Below, piece by piece: positions 37,286 through 46,047 of a DNA stretch of 64,000 nucleotides. Made by a program: the position numbers and the translations under genes. How positions within the stretch are numbered: the first letter of the stretch is position 1; the number at the start of each line of letters is the position of its first letter. Under the pieces are notes generated by a model. That model saw only the letters and a program-made list of their open reading frames with translations, was not told where the DNA came from and searched no databases. This stretch comes from Bradyrhizobium elkanii USDA 76 (GTDB lineage Bacteria > Pseudomonadota > Alphaproteobacteria > Rhizobiales > Xanthobacteraceae). The stretch covers positions 7,742,001 to 7,806,000 of the forward strand of contig NZ_CP066356.1 of NCBI RefSeq assembly GCF_023278185.1, in the 5' to 3' direction.

Positions 37286-38146
37286 ATGAACTACCGTCAC
37301 GCCTTTCATGCCGGCAGCTTTGCCGACGTCATCAAGCACATCGTGCTGGTGCGCATGCTCACCTATCTGCAGGACAAGCCGGCGCCATTCCGCGTCATCG
37401 ACACCCACGCCGGCGCCGGCCTTTATGATTTGACGTCGAGCGAAGCGCAGCGCGGCGGCGAATGGCTCACCGGCATCGCGCGGCTGATGCAGGCGCGGCT
37501 CTCCGACAAGGCATTGCCGCTGATCGCGCCCTATCTCGACATCGTCAGAGCCTTCAATCCGAAAGGCGAGCTTAAGGCCTATCCTGGTTCGCCGCTGATC
37601 GCGCGGGCGCTGCTGCGTCCGCAAGATCGCATCACCGCCTGCGAGATCGAACCGACGGCGCGCAAACAACTGATCGACGCCTTGCGACGCGACGCGCAAG
37701 CGCGCGTCGTCGATCTCGACGGCTGGATGGCGCTGCCCGCATTCGTGCCGCCGAACGAGCGGCGCGGCCTCGTGCTGATCGATCCGCCGTTCGAAGCGAA
37801 GGACGAGTTCGAGCGGCTGGCCAGTGCTTTCGCGGAAGCATTCGTGAAGTGGCCGACCGGCACGTATCTTTTGTGGTACCCCGTAAAAACCCGGAGAGCC
37901 ACCGACGAGCTAGCGCGCAGCGTGGCCGCCGCAGCAGCAGCGAGTCGGCCCGCCGGCAAATGCCTGCGTCTGGAATTCAGTGTGGCACCGCAAGAAGCAG
38001 GCGCAGGCCTCGTTTCCACAGGGCTTTTGCTGGTGAATCCGCCGTGGACGCTGGCGAATGAGTTGAAGATCATCCTGCCCGAACTCGAGAAGCCGCTCGG
38101 TCAAGGCGGTGCGGGGCGCTTCAGACTCGAGACGCCTAAACCTTGA
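37286..38146 (+). CDS. rlmJ: 23S rRNA (adenine-2030-N6)-methyltransferase RlmJ
   Basis: A 286-residue SAM-dependent enzyme that methylates A2030 of 23S rRNA. Seen: the N-terminal family signature MNYRHAFHAGSFADVIKH, THAGAGLYDL (SAM site), PGSPLIAR, and DPPFE (motif IV in its RlmJ form). The start is ATG 37286 because the signature begins there; the eight in-frame codons before it have no counterpart. The 234-bp gap upstream holds a degraded palindromic repeat (GGCCGGGACAAGCCCGGG near 37217) and no gene. Confidence 0.94.
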   Translation: MNYRHAFHAGSFADVIKHIVLVRMLTYLQDKPAPFRVIDTHAGAGLYDLTSSEAQRGGEWLTGIARLMQARLSDKALPLIAPYLDIVRAFNPKGELKAYPGSPLIARALLRPQDRITACEIEPTARKQLIDALRRDAQARVVDLDGWMALPAFVPPNERRGLVLIDPPFEAKDEFERLASAFAEAFVKWPTGTYLLWYPVKTRRATDELARSVAAAAAASRPAGKCLRLEFSVAPQEAGAGLVSTGLLLVNPPWTLANELKIILPELEKPLGQGGAGRFRLETPKP

Positions 38147-38202
38147 TCGACAGCTCCTACTGAAAAGTTCAATTTTGAGCATAGGCAATTTGCGCGGAAC
38201 CG

Positions 38203-38408
38203 TATTATGCTCATCCTGTTACGACTGGCTTTACGTTCCGCTTCCGCGAATGGTTGCGGCGGAGTGACAAGGCCGAAATAAAATCCAGGCAGACCGGCGG
38301 CGTGACGCCGGCCTGTTCAGGTGGCCAAGCTTCCGACAAGCGAATGTCGGTCAACCGCTACGCGGCGTGCGCGTAGCGGTGGAGCAATACGGGGGAGGAG
38401 TTTTCCCG
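38203..38408 (+). promoter_or_regulatory. Long structured leader of the cold-shock gene
   Basis: A -10-like TATTAT lies at 38203-38208. A transcript from near 38215 would have a leader of about 194 nt. It contains CCGGCG/CGCCGG (38294-38311) and a perfect 10-bp hairpin CCGCTACGCG/CGCGTAGCGG (38355-38379) just before the SD GGAGGAG (38394-38400). Long structured leaders are known thermosensors in E. coli cspA. Confidence 0.45.
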
Positions 38409-38621
38409 ATGGCCATGACTGGGACAGTCAAGTTCTTCAACGGAGAGCGTGGCTACGGCTTCATCAAGCCTGATGATGGCGGCCGCGATGTGTTCGTTCA
38501 CATCACTGCTGTCGAGCGTGCAGGATTGAAGGACCTGACTGAAGGACAACGCATTACGTTCGAGGTTGAGCCCGACAAGAAGGGCAAGGGCCCGAAGGCG
38601 GTCAACCTGGTGGTCTCATGA
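38409..38621 (+). CDS. Cold-shock domain protein (CspA family)
   Basis: A 70-residue single-stranded nucleic-acid-binding OB fold that acts as an RNA chaperone. RNP1 is KFFNGERGYGFIKPD (classically KGFGFI) and RNP2 is DVFVHI; the C-terminus is GKGPKAVNLVV. The start is ATG 38409 with GGAGGAG 8 bases upstream; ATG 38415 is also in frame. It is a single gene with a long, hairpin-rich leader, so regulation by transcript structure is likely. Confidence 0.94.
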   Translation: MAMTGTVKFFNGERGYGFIKPDDGGRDVFVHITAVERAGLKDLTEGQRITFEVEPDKKGKGPKAVNLVVS

Positions 38622-38831
38622 GCGCTCGCGCTGCGCGGCTCGTGATGAACGCCGAATGAGGCGTTGCGTGTGAGTTGACCGCCGAGCGCGCGGCTGGCGT
38701 GCTCTGGATGACCACCTGCATGATGCGGACGCGACTGGCGGTGCCGCATATCCCACACGTGCGGCCCACCGATTGGATTCGCGGACGCCGCGGCGTGCAT
38801 GCCGCCATGCGCGACGTTGGGATCATCAACA

Positions 38832-38866
38832 CAAAGAAAAACCCGGCCGCGCAAGGCGCGGCCGGG
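38832..38866 (-). terminator. Rho-independent terminator of the porin gene
   Basis: CCCGGCCGCG/CGCGGCCGGG (38842-38851 and 38857-38866) is a perfect 10-bp stem. On the minus strand it is followed by TTTTTCTTTG, 28 bp after the porin stop. Confidence 0.88.
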
Positions 38867-38893
38867 AGTTGATGGTCGACGTTTTTCTTGTTC

Positions 38894-39517
38894 TCAAAAG
38901 TGATAGTTGATGCCGGCGCGAACCAGGCTGAAGCTGTAGCCGTTCGACACGCCACCGGTGATCGTGAAGTTGCTGTTGGCAAGGTCGACGTAGAGATACT
39001 CGATCTTGGCGCTCCAGTGCGGGGCAAAGCCCATTTCGGCGCCGGCACCGACGGTGAAGCCCGCATTGGTGTGGCTCTCCGTGATGCCGAACGTCTCGCC
39101 GCGCAGTTCGCCGAAGGCGAGACCGCCGGTCGCGTAGAACAGCACATTGTTGACCGCATAGCCGGCGCGGCCGCGCACCGTACCGAACCACGGGTTGGAG
39201 AACTTCCACGGCGCGAACCGGTCGTCGGCCGTGGTGCCCTGGATATCGGCCTCGATACCGAACACCCAGGGGGAGCCGTTCTGGAAGTTGTAGCCGGCCT
39301 GCACACCGCCGACGAAACCGGACGGCTTGGTCGGGTTGTTCTCGACCGAGCCCCAGCCATAGCCGACATTGCCGCCAAGATAGGGGCCGGCCCAGCTATA
39401 GGCATTGAGCGGCTGATAGACGGTATAGGGCGATCCATAGTTGAGGTCGGCCGACGCCGCCGAGGTCGTCCAGCCTGCGACGATCAGTGCCAGCGCACGC
39501 GCAACAAACCGGGTCAT
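38894..39517 (-). CDS. Omp25/RopB-family outer-membrane beta-barrel protein
   Basis: A 207-residue eight-stranded barrel protein. It has a signal (RFVARALALIVAGWTTSAASA), then barrel strands with the family pattern: WAGPYLGGNVGYGWGS, GFVGGVQAGYNFQNG, GIEADIQGT, TVRGRAGYAVNNVLFYATGGLAFG, WSAKIEYLYVDL and a terminal GINYHF with aromatic end. It is common and multi-copy in Bradyrhizobium. The start is ATG 39517 with GGAG upstream; the 22 earlier in-frame codons are unlikely to be translated. It is a single gene with its own terminator. Confidence 0.93.
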   Translation of the reverse strand: MTRFVARALALIVAGWTTSAASADLNYGSPYTVYQPLNAYSWAGPYLGGNVGYGWGSVENNPTKPSGFVGGVQAGYNFQNGSPWVFGIEADIQGTTADDRFAPWKFSNPWFGTVRGRAGYAVNNVLFYATGGLAFGELRGETFGITESHTNAGFTVGAGAEMGFAPHWSAKIEYLYVDLANSNFTITGGVSNGYSFSLVRAGINYHF

Positions 39518-39782
39518 TGGTACTCTCCAGAACGCAACTGCCGCAGCCCGCCGGCCAGGGCCGGCGTGGTTACGGAATTCCACTTTTTTCGCTAAGGTTT
39601 ATCGAGAGTTTTAAGTTAAAGGGCTGTTAAGCCCGGTTACCGGCCCGCTCATCAGTCTTAACAAGGTGTTACGCACCCCTCCCGGCGCCCGCCCGGGGCC
39701 GGTAACCTCCTGCAATCGAGGTGCTTTTTGTTGGTGCCGTCAGCGCTGGCGACCGGTCGCCCAAGCACTTAGTTTACGGCCC

Positions 39783-41882
39783 ATGGTTCACGATTCTCCC
39801 GAGCGTCCGACGCCGGCCCCCAAGGTTGACTCCAAGGCTGACCCCAAGCCACGGCGCGGTTCAAAGTCCGACCTGCCGCAGGACGATCTGGCGCTCGATA
39901 CCAGCGACGTCGATCCCGAAATCTCCGCCGCCGAGGAGGAGGACGAGGCACGCCTGCCCGAGGCTTCGGAGGACGCCGCCGAGGCGGTCGCCGAGGGCAC
40001 GCTCTCGATCGGGCATGCCGCGATCGAGAACGCGGTCCGCCTCGCCCCGACCTCGCCCGGCGTCTACCGCATGCTCAACGCCGCCAACGACGTGCTCTAT
40101 GTCGGCAAGGCGAAGAACGTCAAAAAGCGGCTGTCGTCCTATGCGCGGGCCAACGCGCCGCTGCCGGCGCGCATCCTGCGCATGATCGCGGCGACCACGC
40201 AGGTCGAGATCGTCTCGACCATGACCGAGACCGAGGCGCTGCTGCTCGAAGCCAATCTGATCAAGCAGCTCCGTCCGCGCTTCAATGTGCAGCTGCGCGA
40301 CGACAAGTCGTTTCCCTACATTCTGATCACCGGCGACCATTGGGCGCCGCAGATCCTCAAGCATCGCGGCGCGCAGTCGCGGCCCGGGCGCTATTTCGGC
40401 CCGTTCGCCAACGCCGGCGCGGTCAACCGCACCATCACGGCGCTGCAGCGCGCGTTCCTGATCCGCTCCTGCACCGACGGCTTCTTCGAAAGCCGCAGCC
40501 GGCCCTGCCTGCTCTATCAGATCAAGCGCTGCGCCGGCCCCTGCACGCGCGAGATCGACTTCCCCGGCTATAGCGAACTGGTGCGCGAGGCCACCGAATT
40601 CCTCTCCGGCCGCAGCCACGCCGTGAAGGAGCTGCTCGCGGCCGAGATGGAGAAGGCCTCCGGCGAGCTCGAGTTCGAAACCGCGGCGCTGTACCGCGAC
40701 CGTCTCGCGGCGCTGTCGGCGATCCAGTCGCAGCAGGGCATCAATCCGCGCACGGTCGAAGAGGCCGATGTGTTCGCGATCCACCAGGAGGGCGGCTATT
40801 CCTGCGTCGAGGTGTTCTTCTTCCGCACCGGCCAGAACTGGGGCAACCGCGCCTATTTCCCGAAGGCCGAGAAGAGCTTCACGCCCGAGGAGGTGCTGTC
40901 CTCGTTCCTCGCGCAATTCTACGACGACAAGCCGCCGCCGAAGCTGATCCTGCTGTCGCACGAGATCGAGGAAAGCGCGCTGCTCGCCGACGCGCTGTCG
41001 GTCAAGGCCGGATCCAAGGTCGAGGTCTCCGTGCCGAAGCGCGGCGAGAAGAAGGAGCTGATCGGCCACGCACTCACCAACGCGCGCGAGGCGCTCGGCC
41101 GCAAGCTGGCCGATACCGCGACGCAAAGCCGGCTGCTGGAGGGCATGGTCTCGACGCTCGGCCTGCCGCACACACCGAAGCGGATCGAGGTCTACGACAA
41201 CAGCCATATCCAGGGCACCAATGCGGTCGGCGCGATGATCGTGGCGGGCCCCGACGGGTTCATGAAGAACCAGTACCGCAAGTTCAACATCAAGTCGGAA
41301 GGGCTGACGCCCGGCGACGATTACGGAATGATGCGCGAGGTGCTGGAACGCCGCTTCAAGCGATTGCTGAAACCGCCGGAGGGCGAGGCCGCTGCCAGGA
41401 CGAAAGCGGATGACGATTCGTTCCCGCAATGGCCCGACCTCGTCATCATCGACGGCGGCCGCGGCCAGCTCAACGCGGTCCGGGAGATTTTCCAGAATCT
41501 CGGGCTGACCGAGGTCTCGCTGATGGCGGTGGCCAAGGGTCCGGAGCGCGATGCAGGGCGCGAAACCCTGTTCATGCCCGACCGCGAGGCCATCAAGCTG
41601 GAGCCGCGGGACCCGGTGCTCTATTTCATCCAGCGGCTGCGCGACGAGGCCCACCGCTTCGTGATCGGCTCGCACCGCAAGCTGCGCAAGAAGGACATCC
41701 GCGAGGCCGGCCTGCAGGAGATCCCGGGCATCGGCCCGTCCCGCAAGCGTGCCTTGCTGCACCACTTCGGAACGCTCAAGGAGATCGAGCGGGCCTCGAT
41801 CGCCGACCTCGGCAAGGTTCCCGGCGTCAGCGCCGAGAGCGCCCGCAAGATTTTCGAGTTTTTCCACGCCCAGCCGGGTTAA
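39783..41882 (+). CDS. uvrC: Excinuclease ABC subunit C
   Basis: Makes the two incisions in nucleotide excision repair with UvrB. The 699-residue product carries an acidic, low-complexity N-terminal extension (about 1-80: many Pro, Asp, Glu) before the GIY-YIG domain (PTSPGVYRM...[14 protein letters not shown], about 89-170). Then come the Cys-rich segment ([13 protein letters not shown]), the UVR motif (about 290-320), the RNase H-like 3'-side... nuclease domain ([22 protein letters not shown]) and tandem HhH ([16 protein letters not shown]). I chose ATG 39783; the frame is open upstream from 39666. pgsA follows after a repeat. No LexA box was seen. Confidence 0.95.
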   Translation: MVHDSPERPTPAPKVDSKADPKPRRGSKSDLPQDDLALDTSDVDPEISAAEEEDEARLPEASEDAAEAVAEGTLSIGHAAIENAVRLAPTSPGVYRMLNAANDVLYVGKAKNVKKRLSSYARANAPLPARILRMIAATTQVEIVSTMTETEALLLEANLIKQLRPRFNVQLRDDKSFPYILITGDHWAPQILKHRGAQSRPGRYFGPFANAGAVNRTITALQRAFLIRSCTDGFFESRSRPCLLYQIKRCAGPCTREIDFPGYSELVREATEFLSGRSHAVKELLAAEMEKASGELEFETAALYRDRLAALSAIQSQQGINPRTVEEADVFAIHQEGGYSCVEVFFFRTGQNWGNRAYFPKAEKSFTPEEVLSSFLAQFYDDKPPPKLILLSHEIEESALLADALSVKAGSKVEVSVPKRGEKKELIGHALTNAREALGRKLADTATQSRLLEGMVSTLGLPHTPKRIEVYDNSHIQGTNAVGAMIVAGPDGFMKNQYRKFNIKSEGLTPGDDYGMMREVLERRFKRLLKPPEGEAAARTKADDDSFPQWPDLVIIDGGRGQLNAVREIFQNLGLTEVSLMAVAKGPERDAGRETLFMPDREAIKLEPRDPVLYFIQRLRDEAHRFVIGSHRKLRKKDIREAGLQEIPGIGPSRKRALLHHFGTLKEIERASIADLGKVPGVSAESARKIFEFFHAQPG

Positions 41883-41928
41883 ACCAAAGCCGAGTCATCA
41901 GGGCGTCGCCTGCGACGGGGCATCTAGG

Positions 41929-41973
41929 GCATGATGCGGAAAAGTGTGAGGCAGTTATCCGAAAAGATCATGC
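41929..41973. repeat. GCATGATC palindromic repeat, copy 2
   Basis: GCATGATGCGGAAAAGTG opposes TTATCCGAAAAGATCATGC in a 45-bp element between uvrC and pgsA. It matches copies at 30271 and 59330. Confidence 0.8.
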
Positions 41974-42075
41974 TTAAACAACGAGCTAAGGCGCTATGAC
42001 GATCCAGCGCAATCTGGTCGCGCCTGACGCGTCCGCACGGTTGACCTTCTCGCTTCAGCGGTATTGGTAGAACGG

Positions 42076-42690
42076 ATGAACATCGCCACGACCCGGGGAC
42101 AGACCAAGACCATGTCCCTCCCGAATATCCTGACCTACGCCCGGATCGCCGCGATCCCGGTGGTGATTGGCTGCGTTTACTGGCAATCGATCCTGGACGG
42201 CCCGTTGTGGCTGCGCTGGGTGGCGCTGGCCGTGTTCATTGCGGCGGGAATCACCGACTATCTCGACGGCTATTATGCCCGGATGTGGGACCAGCAATCC
42301 GCCTTCGGCCGGATGCTCGATCCGATCGCCGACAAGCTGCTGGTCGCCTCCAGCCTTCTGATGCTGGCCGCCGACAATTCGATCCATGGCTGGACGCTGT
42401 GGGCGGCGATCGTGATTCTGTGCCGCGAGATCCTGGTCTCGGGCCTGCGCGAATATCTCGCAGGGCTCAGGGTCAGCGTTCCCGTCACCAAGCTGGCGAA
42501 ATGGAAGACGACGATCCAGCTGGTGGCGATCGGCTTCCTGATCGCCGGCGAGGCGGGTGAGCAGGTCTTCCCGGCCACCACCCTGATCGGCATCGTGCTG
42601 CTGTGGATGTCGGCGATCTTCACGATCTACACCGGCTGGGATTATTTCCGTGCCGGCATCCATCACCTCATCAAGGAGGATGAGGGATGA
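42076..42690 (+). CDS. pgsA: CDP-diacylglycerol-glycerol-3-phosphate 3-phosphatidyltransferase
   Basis: Commits CDP-diacylglycerol to phosphatidylglycerol in the inner membrane; PG is also the donor for Lgt. The 204-residue product has several membrane helices and an intact CDP-alcohol phosphotransferase motif: DYLDGYYAR then GRMLDPIADK (D-x2-D-G-x2-A-R-x8-G-x3-D-x3-D). The start is ATG 42076; TTG 42064 and ATG 42112 are alternatives. Its stop overlaps the moaD start by 4 bp (ATGA), which links phospholipid and molybdopterin genes in one transcript. Confidence 0.93.
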   Translation: MNIATTRGQTKTMSLPNILTYARIAAIPVVIGCVYWQSILDGPLWLRWVALAVFIAAGITDYLDGYYARMWDQQSAFGRMLDPIADKLLVASSLLMLAADNSIHGWTLWAAIVILCREILVSGLREYLAGLRVSVPVTKLAKWKTTIQLVAIGFLIAGEAGEQVFPATTLIGIVLLWMSAIFTIYTGWDYFRAGIHHLIKEDEG

Positions 42691-42938
42691 AGCTGAAATA
42701 TTTCGCCTGGGTGCGTGAACGCATCGGCAAGGCTGAAGAGATCGTCGAGCCGCCGGCCGACGTGCGCACCGTCGGCGACCTGATCGGCTGGCTTGCCGCG
42801 CGCGACGATGCATACGCTTATGCGTTCGAGAAGCCGACGGTGATCCGCGCCGCGATCGACCACGCCCATGTCAAATCGGACGCGGCGATCTCCGGCGCCC
42901 GCGAGATCGCGTTCTTTCCGCCGATGACCGGCGGCTAA
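42687..42938 (+). CDS. moaD: Molybdopterin synthase sulfur-carrier subunit
   Basis: An 83-residue ubiquitin-fold protein whose C-terminal Gly-Gly (PPMTGG) is adenylated and thiocarboxylated. It then inserts sulfur into precursor Z together with MoaE. The start MKLKYFAWVRERIGKAEE overlaps pgsA. moaE follows after a 52-bp palindromic repeat. Confidence 0.95.
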   Translation: MKLKYFAWVRERIGKAEEIVEPPADVRTVGDLIGWLAARDDAYAYAFEKPTVIRAAIDHAHVKSDAAISGAREIAFFPPMTGG

Positions 42939-42940
42939 GA

Positions 42941-42992
42941 TAGCGTTTCGAGCGAAGTGGATACCGGTTCGCGTGAAGAAAACGCGTCAAAC
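42941..42992. repeat. ACCGGTTCGCG-type repeat, copy 3, inside the moaD-moaE unit
   Basis: TAGCGTTTCGAGCGAAGTGGATACCGGTTCGCGTGAAGAAAACGCGTCA is the reverse complement of the right half of the 21121-21226 element. It begins 2-3 bp after the moaD stop and ends 12 bp before moaE, so it fills the gap between two genes whose products form one enzyme. Confidence 0.85.
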
Positions 42993-43004
42993 AAAGAAGT
43001 AATC

Positions 43005-43472
43005 ATGACCGTCGCAGCGACCATCCGTATCCAGCAAGCCGACTTCGACGTCGCGCAGGAGATCGCCGCCCTGAGCAAGGGCCGCACCGATGTCGGCGCG
43101 GTCGTCAGCTTCAGCGGCATCTGCCGCGGCAGCGAACAGGGCGAGCCGATCGCCGCGCTGACGCTCGAACATTATCCTGAAATGGCGGAAGCAGAGATTG
43201 GACGCCACGCCGAAGAGGCGCTGTCGCGCTGGCCGTTGCAGGGCCTCACCATCATCCATCGCTTCGGCCGCATCGCGCCGGGCGAGAACATCGTGCTGGT
43301 CGTGACCGCCTCGGCGCACCGCCAGGCCGCGTTCGAGGCCGCCGAGTTCCTGATGGACTATCTGAAGACCAACGCACCGTTCTGGAAGCGCGAGGAAAGC
43401 GCGCGCGGCACGAGCTGGATCGAGGCGCAGGACCACGACGACGCGGCCGCCGCGCGCTGGACCAAATCCTGA
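43005..43472 (+). CDS. moaE: Molybdopterin synthase catalytic subunit
   Basis: A 155-residue large subunit of MPT synthase. Seen: TDVGAVVSFSGICRG, LEHYPEMAEAEI, HRFGRIAPGENIVLVVTASAHR and the catalytic lysine region APFWKREESARGTSWIEA. I chose ATG 43005; the frame from 42957 translates repeat sequence. The stop overlaps the prmB start (TGATG). Confidence 0.95.
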   Translation: MTVAATIRIQQADFDVAQEIAALSKGRTDVGAVVSFSGICRGSEQGEPIAALTLEHYPEMAEAEIGRHAEEALSRWPLQGLTIIHRFGRIAPGENIVLVVTASAHRQAAFEAAEFLMDYLKTNAPFWKREESARGTSWIEAQDHDDAAAARWTKS

Positions 43473-44455
43473 TGGCCAAGCACAGCAAAGTGCCGGCCAG
43501 GCGCGGCTCCGCCGTGCCGAGAGCGCCCAGGAAAGCGGCTGAGAAGGCGCCGAAAGTCGGCGCCGGCGAGCTGCACACCCTGTTCGATTTCCTGCGCTAT
43601 GCCGTGAGCCGCTTCAACGCGGCCAAGCTCGTGTTCGCGCACGGCACCACCGATCCGGTGGCCGAGGCCGCGTTCCTGATCTGCGAGACGCTGCACCTTC
43701 ATCCCGACCAGTTCGAGAATTTTGCCACCGCACGCGTCACCGTGGCCGAAGGCCGGCAGATTCTCGAGCTGATCGAGCGCCGGATCGCGACGCGGAAGCC
43801 GGCCGCCTATCTCGTCAACAAAGTCTATATGCGCGGCCTGCCGTTCTATGTCGACGAGCGCACCATCGTTCCGCGCTCCTTCATCGGCGAATTGCTGGAT
43901 TCGCATTTCGGCGGCGACGAGGATGGCACCTCGCTGATCGGCGATCCCGAAGAGGTCGAACGCGTGCTCGATCTCTGCACCGGCTCCGGCTGCCTTGCGA
44001 TCCTGGCGGCGCGGCATTTTCCCAATGCCGCGGTCGACGCCGTCGATATTTCAAAGGACGCGCTCGAGGTCGCCGCGCGCAACGTCGCCGACCACGGCCT
44101 CGACGATCGCCTGACGCTGCATCGCGGCGACCTGTTCAAGCCGCTCGGCGGCAACAGATACGATCTCATCATCTCGAACCCGCCCTATGTCGACGCCGAA
44201 GGCATGGCGGCGCTGCCGCGCGAGTGCCGCGCCGAGCCGAAGATCGCCTTCGACGGCGGCGCTGACGGGCTCGACATCGTCCGTCGCCTGCTCGATGAGG
44301 CGAAGCAACATCTGACCCCGCAGGGCGGGCTGCTCTGCGAGATCGGCCGCGGCCGCGACAATCTGGAGGCCGCCTATCCGAACCTGCCGCTGCTCTGGCT
44401 CGACACCGAGGACTCCGAGGGCGAGGTGTTCTGGATCGCTGCCGCGGACCTCTGA
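43472..44455 (+). CDS. prmB: Ribosomal protein L3 N5-glutamine methyltransferase (PrmB type)
   Basis: A 327-residue SAM-dependent methyltransferase of the HemK/PrmB family. Seen: the N-terminal helical domain, RTIVPRSFIGELL, SAM motif DLCTGSGCLAILAA, DISKDALEVAARNV and the glutamine-methyltransferase motif SNPPYVD. PRSFIGE is the PrmB form (PrmA/PrmC usually have PRPETE), which favours L3 as substrate over release factors. The N-terminal 25 residues are basic and low complexity. Translation is coupled to moaE through TGATG. Confidence 0.92.
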   Translation: MAKHSKVPARRGSAVPRAPRKAAEKAPKVGAGELHTLFDFLRYAVSRFNAAKLVFAHGTTDPVAEAAFLICETLHLHPDQFENFATARVTVAEGRQILELIERRIATRKPAAYLVNKVYMRGLPFYVDERTIVPRSFIGELLDSHFGGDEDGTSLIGDPEEVERVLDLCTGSGCLAILAARHFPNAAVDAVDISKDALEVAARNVADHGLDDRLTLHRGDLFKPLGGNRYDLIISNPPYVDAEGMAALPRECRAEPKIAFDGGADGLDIVRRLLDEAKQHLTPQGGLLCEIGRGRDNLEAAYPNLPLLWLDTEDSEGEVFWIAAADL

Positions 44456-44619
44456 CCGGCGTGCCGCCGCCGGCTCCGGCGATTTACGGAGCCCGATCCG
44501 GGCGAAACGAAAATCGTGTGCAGTTCCAGCCGGTTCCGAAGATCGCTGGCCCGTCGAATCAACAATGGTGCTAAGGTCGCGGTCCGGGGACGTTCGGACA
44601 GAGGGCGCGGGCGCGCGAC

Positions 44620-46032
44620 ATGATTCGCATTTCGACGATCTTCATCGCCATCTGCATGGTGCTGCTCGCAGCCTCGCTCGGCTTCGTGCTGTATTCGGTG
44701 GCGGGCATCAGCGGGTCGGAATCGGCGATCGTGGCGCTCACCGCCCTCACCTGCCTGATCCTCTACAACGCGGTCTCGATGCGGCTGCGCGACCGCAGCG
44801 ACGTCGGCGGCCAGATCGCGGATCTGTCGCGCGGCACCGCCGACCTTGCCCGCCAGGTCGCCGAATTCGGCCGCCGGCTGGCCGCAGTCGAAGGCCGCGT
44901 CGCCTCGGCCAACTCCACCGGCGCCGACCGGATGCAGGGCATGGCCGGCGAGATCAGCGAGCTCGGCGGACTGGTGCGGCAGCTTGCGGCATCCGTCGCC
45001 CATCATGAGGATATGCTGGCGGCGGCTCCGGCGGTGCAGCCGGTCGCCTCCCCGCGCGACGATGTGCTGCAACGCGTTGCGCCGGCGCCGACCGTCGTGG
45101 TGGCGCCTCCGCCGACACCTGCAGCTCCGCCGGAGGTCTCGCGCAGCCAGATCCAGCTGATCGGCGCGATCAAGCAGGCCGTCGACGAGAACCGCCTCGA
45201 CATCTACCTGCAGCCGATGGTGACGCTGCCGCAGCGCAAGGTGCGCTACTACGAGGCGGTGACGCGGCTGCGCGACGAGCGCGACCAGGTGCTGGCCGCC
45301 GAGGATTTCATCGAGGCGGCCGAGGCCGGCGGCCTGATCGGCCGCATCGATCACATGGTGATGCTTCGCTGCGTCCAGGTGCTGCGCCGCCTGATGATCC
45401 GCAGCAAGGATGTCGGCGTGTTCTGCAACGTCTCGGCGGCAACGCTCGCCAGCCCGGCGCATTTCACCCAGTGTCTCGACTTCCTCGAGGCCAACCGCGC
45501 GCTGGCGCCGTCCTTCGTGCTCGAGTTCAAGCAGGCGACCTTCCGCAATCTCGGCCCGGCCGAGAGCGAGAATCTCGCGGCGCTGGCACAGCGCGGCTAC
45601 CGGTTCTCGATCGACCATGTCAGCGACCTTCGCCTCGAGCCGCGCGAGCTCGCCGACCGCGGCGTCCGCTTCATCAAGGTGCCGGCGGCGCTGCTGCTTG
45701 ACGCCAAGCAGATCGCGACCACCGATATCCATCCTTCCGATCTGTCCGACCTGCTCGGCCGCTACGGCATCGACCTGATCGCCGAACGGATCGAGGGCGA
45801 ACGCTCGGTGGTCGACCTGCTCGACTACGATGTCCGGTTCGGCCAGGGGTTCCTGTTCGCGCCGCCGCGGCCGTTGCGGCCCGAGGGGGCATCTGCTACC
45901 GCCGAGGCTCCGCAGCCCAACCCCCAGGATCTTAATGGCGCCAGCACTTCAGCCCCTGTCTCCAGCCCCGCAGCTCCGCCGCGCGCAACCGGCAGCGCCG
46001 CGCTGGCGCGCCGCGCCCTCGGTCCAAATTAG
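44620..46032 (+). CDS. Membrane-anchored EAL-domain protein (TipF-like)
   Basis: A 470-residue protein with two N-terminal membrane helices (about 5-28 and 36-53), a coiled-coil region (about 60-130), a Pro/Ala linker and an EAL domain (about 155-410), then a Pro/Ala-rich tail. The architecture matches Caulobacter TipF, a c-di-GMP receptor for flagellar placement. The EAL motif itself is EAV. The DDFGTG motif is DHVSDL, and IKID is IKVP, while Asn (NVSAA), two Glu, Lys and the Gln of GQGF remain. Loss of acidic metal ligands suggests binding without hydrolysis. No flagellar genes are in the window; cheY lies 1.2 kb downstream. Confidence 0.82.
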   Translation: MIRISTIFIAICMVLLAASLGFVLYSVAGISGSESAIVALTALTCLILYNAVSMRLRDRSDVGGQIADLSRGTADLARQVAEFGRRLAAVEGRVASANSTGADRMQGMAGEISELGGLVRQLAASVAHHEDMLAAAPAVQPVASPRDDVLQRVAPAPTVVVAPPPTPAAPPEVSRSQIQLIGAIKQAVDENRLDIYLQPMVTLPQRKVRYYEAVTRLRDERDQVLAAEDFIEAAEAGGLIGRIDHMVMLRCVQVLRRLMIRSKDVGVFCNVSAATLASPAHFTQCLDFLEANRALAPSFVLEFKQATFRNLGPAESENLAALAQRGYRFSIDHVSDLRLEPRELADRGVRFIKVPAALLLDAKQIATTDIHPSDLSDLLGRYGIDLIAERIEGERSVVDLLDYDVRFGQGFLFAPPRPLRPEGASATAEAPQPNPQDLNGASTSAPVSSPAAPPRATGSAALARRALGPN

Positions 46033-46047
46033 CCGGCAAGTCGCATC

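Noticed and set aside
36218..37699. 493-codon minus-strand frame across the RNase T2 and rlmJ starts
   Set aside because: It overlaps two well-supported genes and has no motif.
39600..39782. LexA box before uvrC
   Set aside because: No GTTC-N7-GTTC pattern was found in the upstream region.
39861..41867. 668-codon frame opposite uvrC
   Set aside because: Antisense artefact of G+C bias at codon third positions; uvrC motifs are complete on the plus strand.
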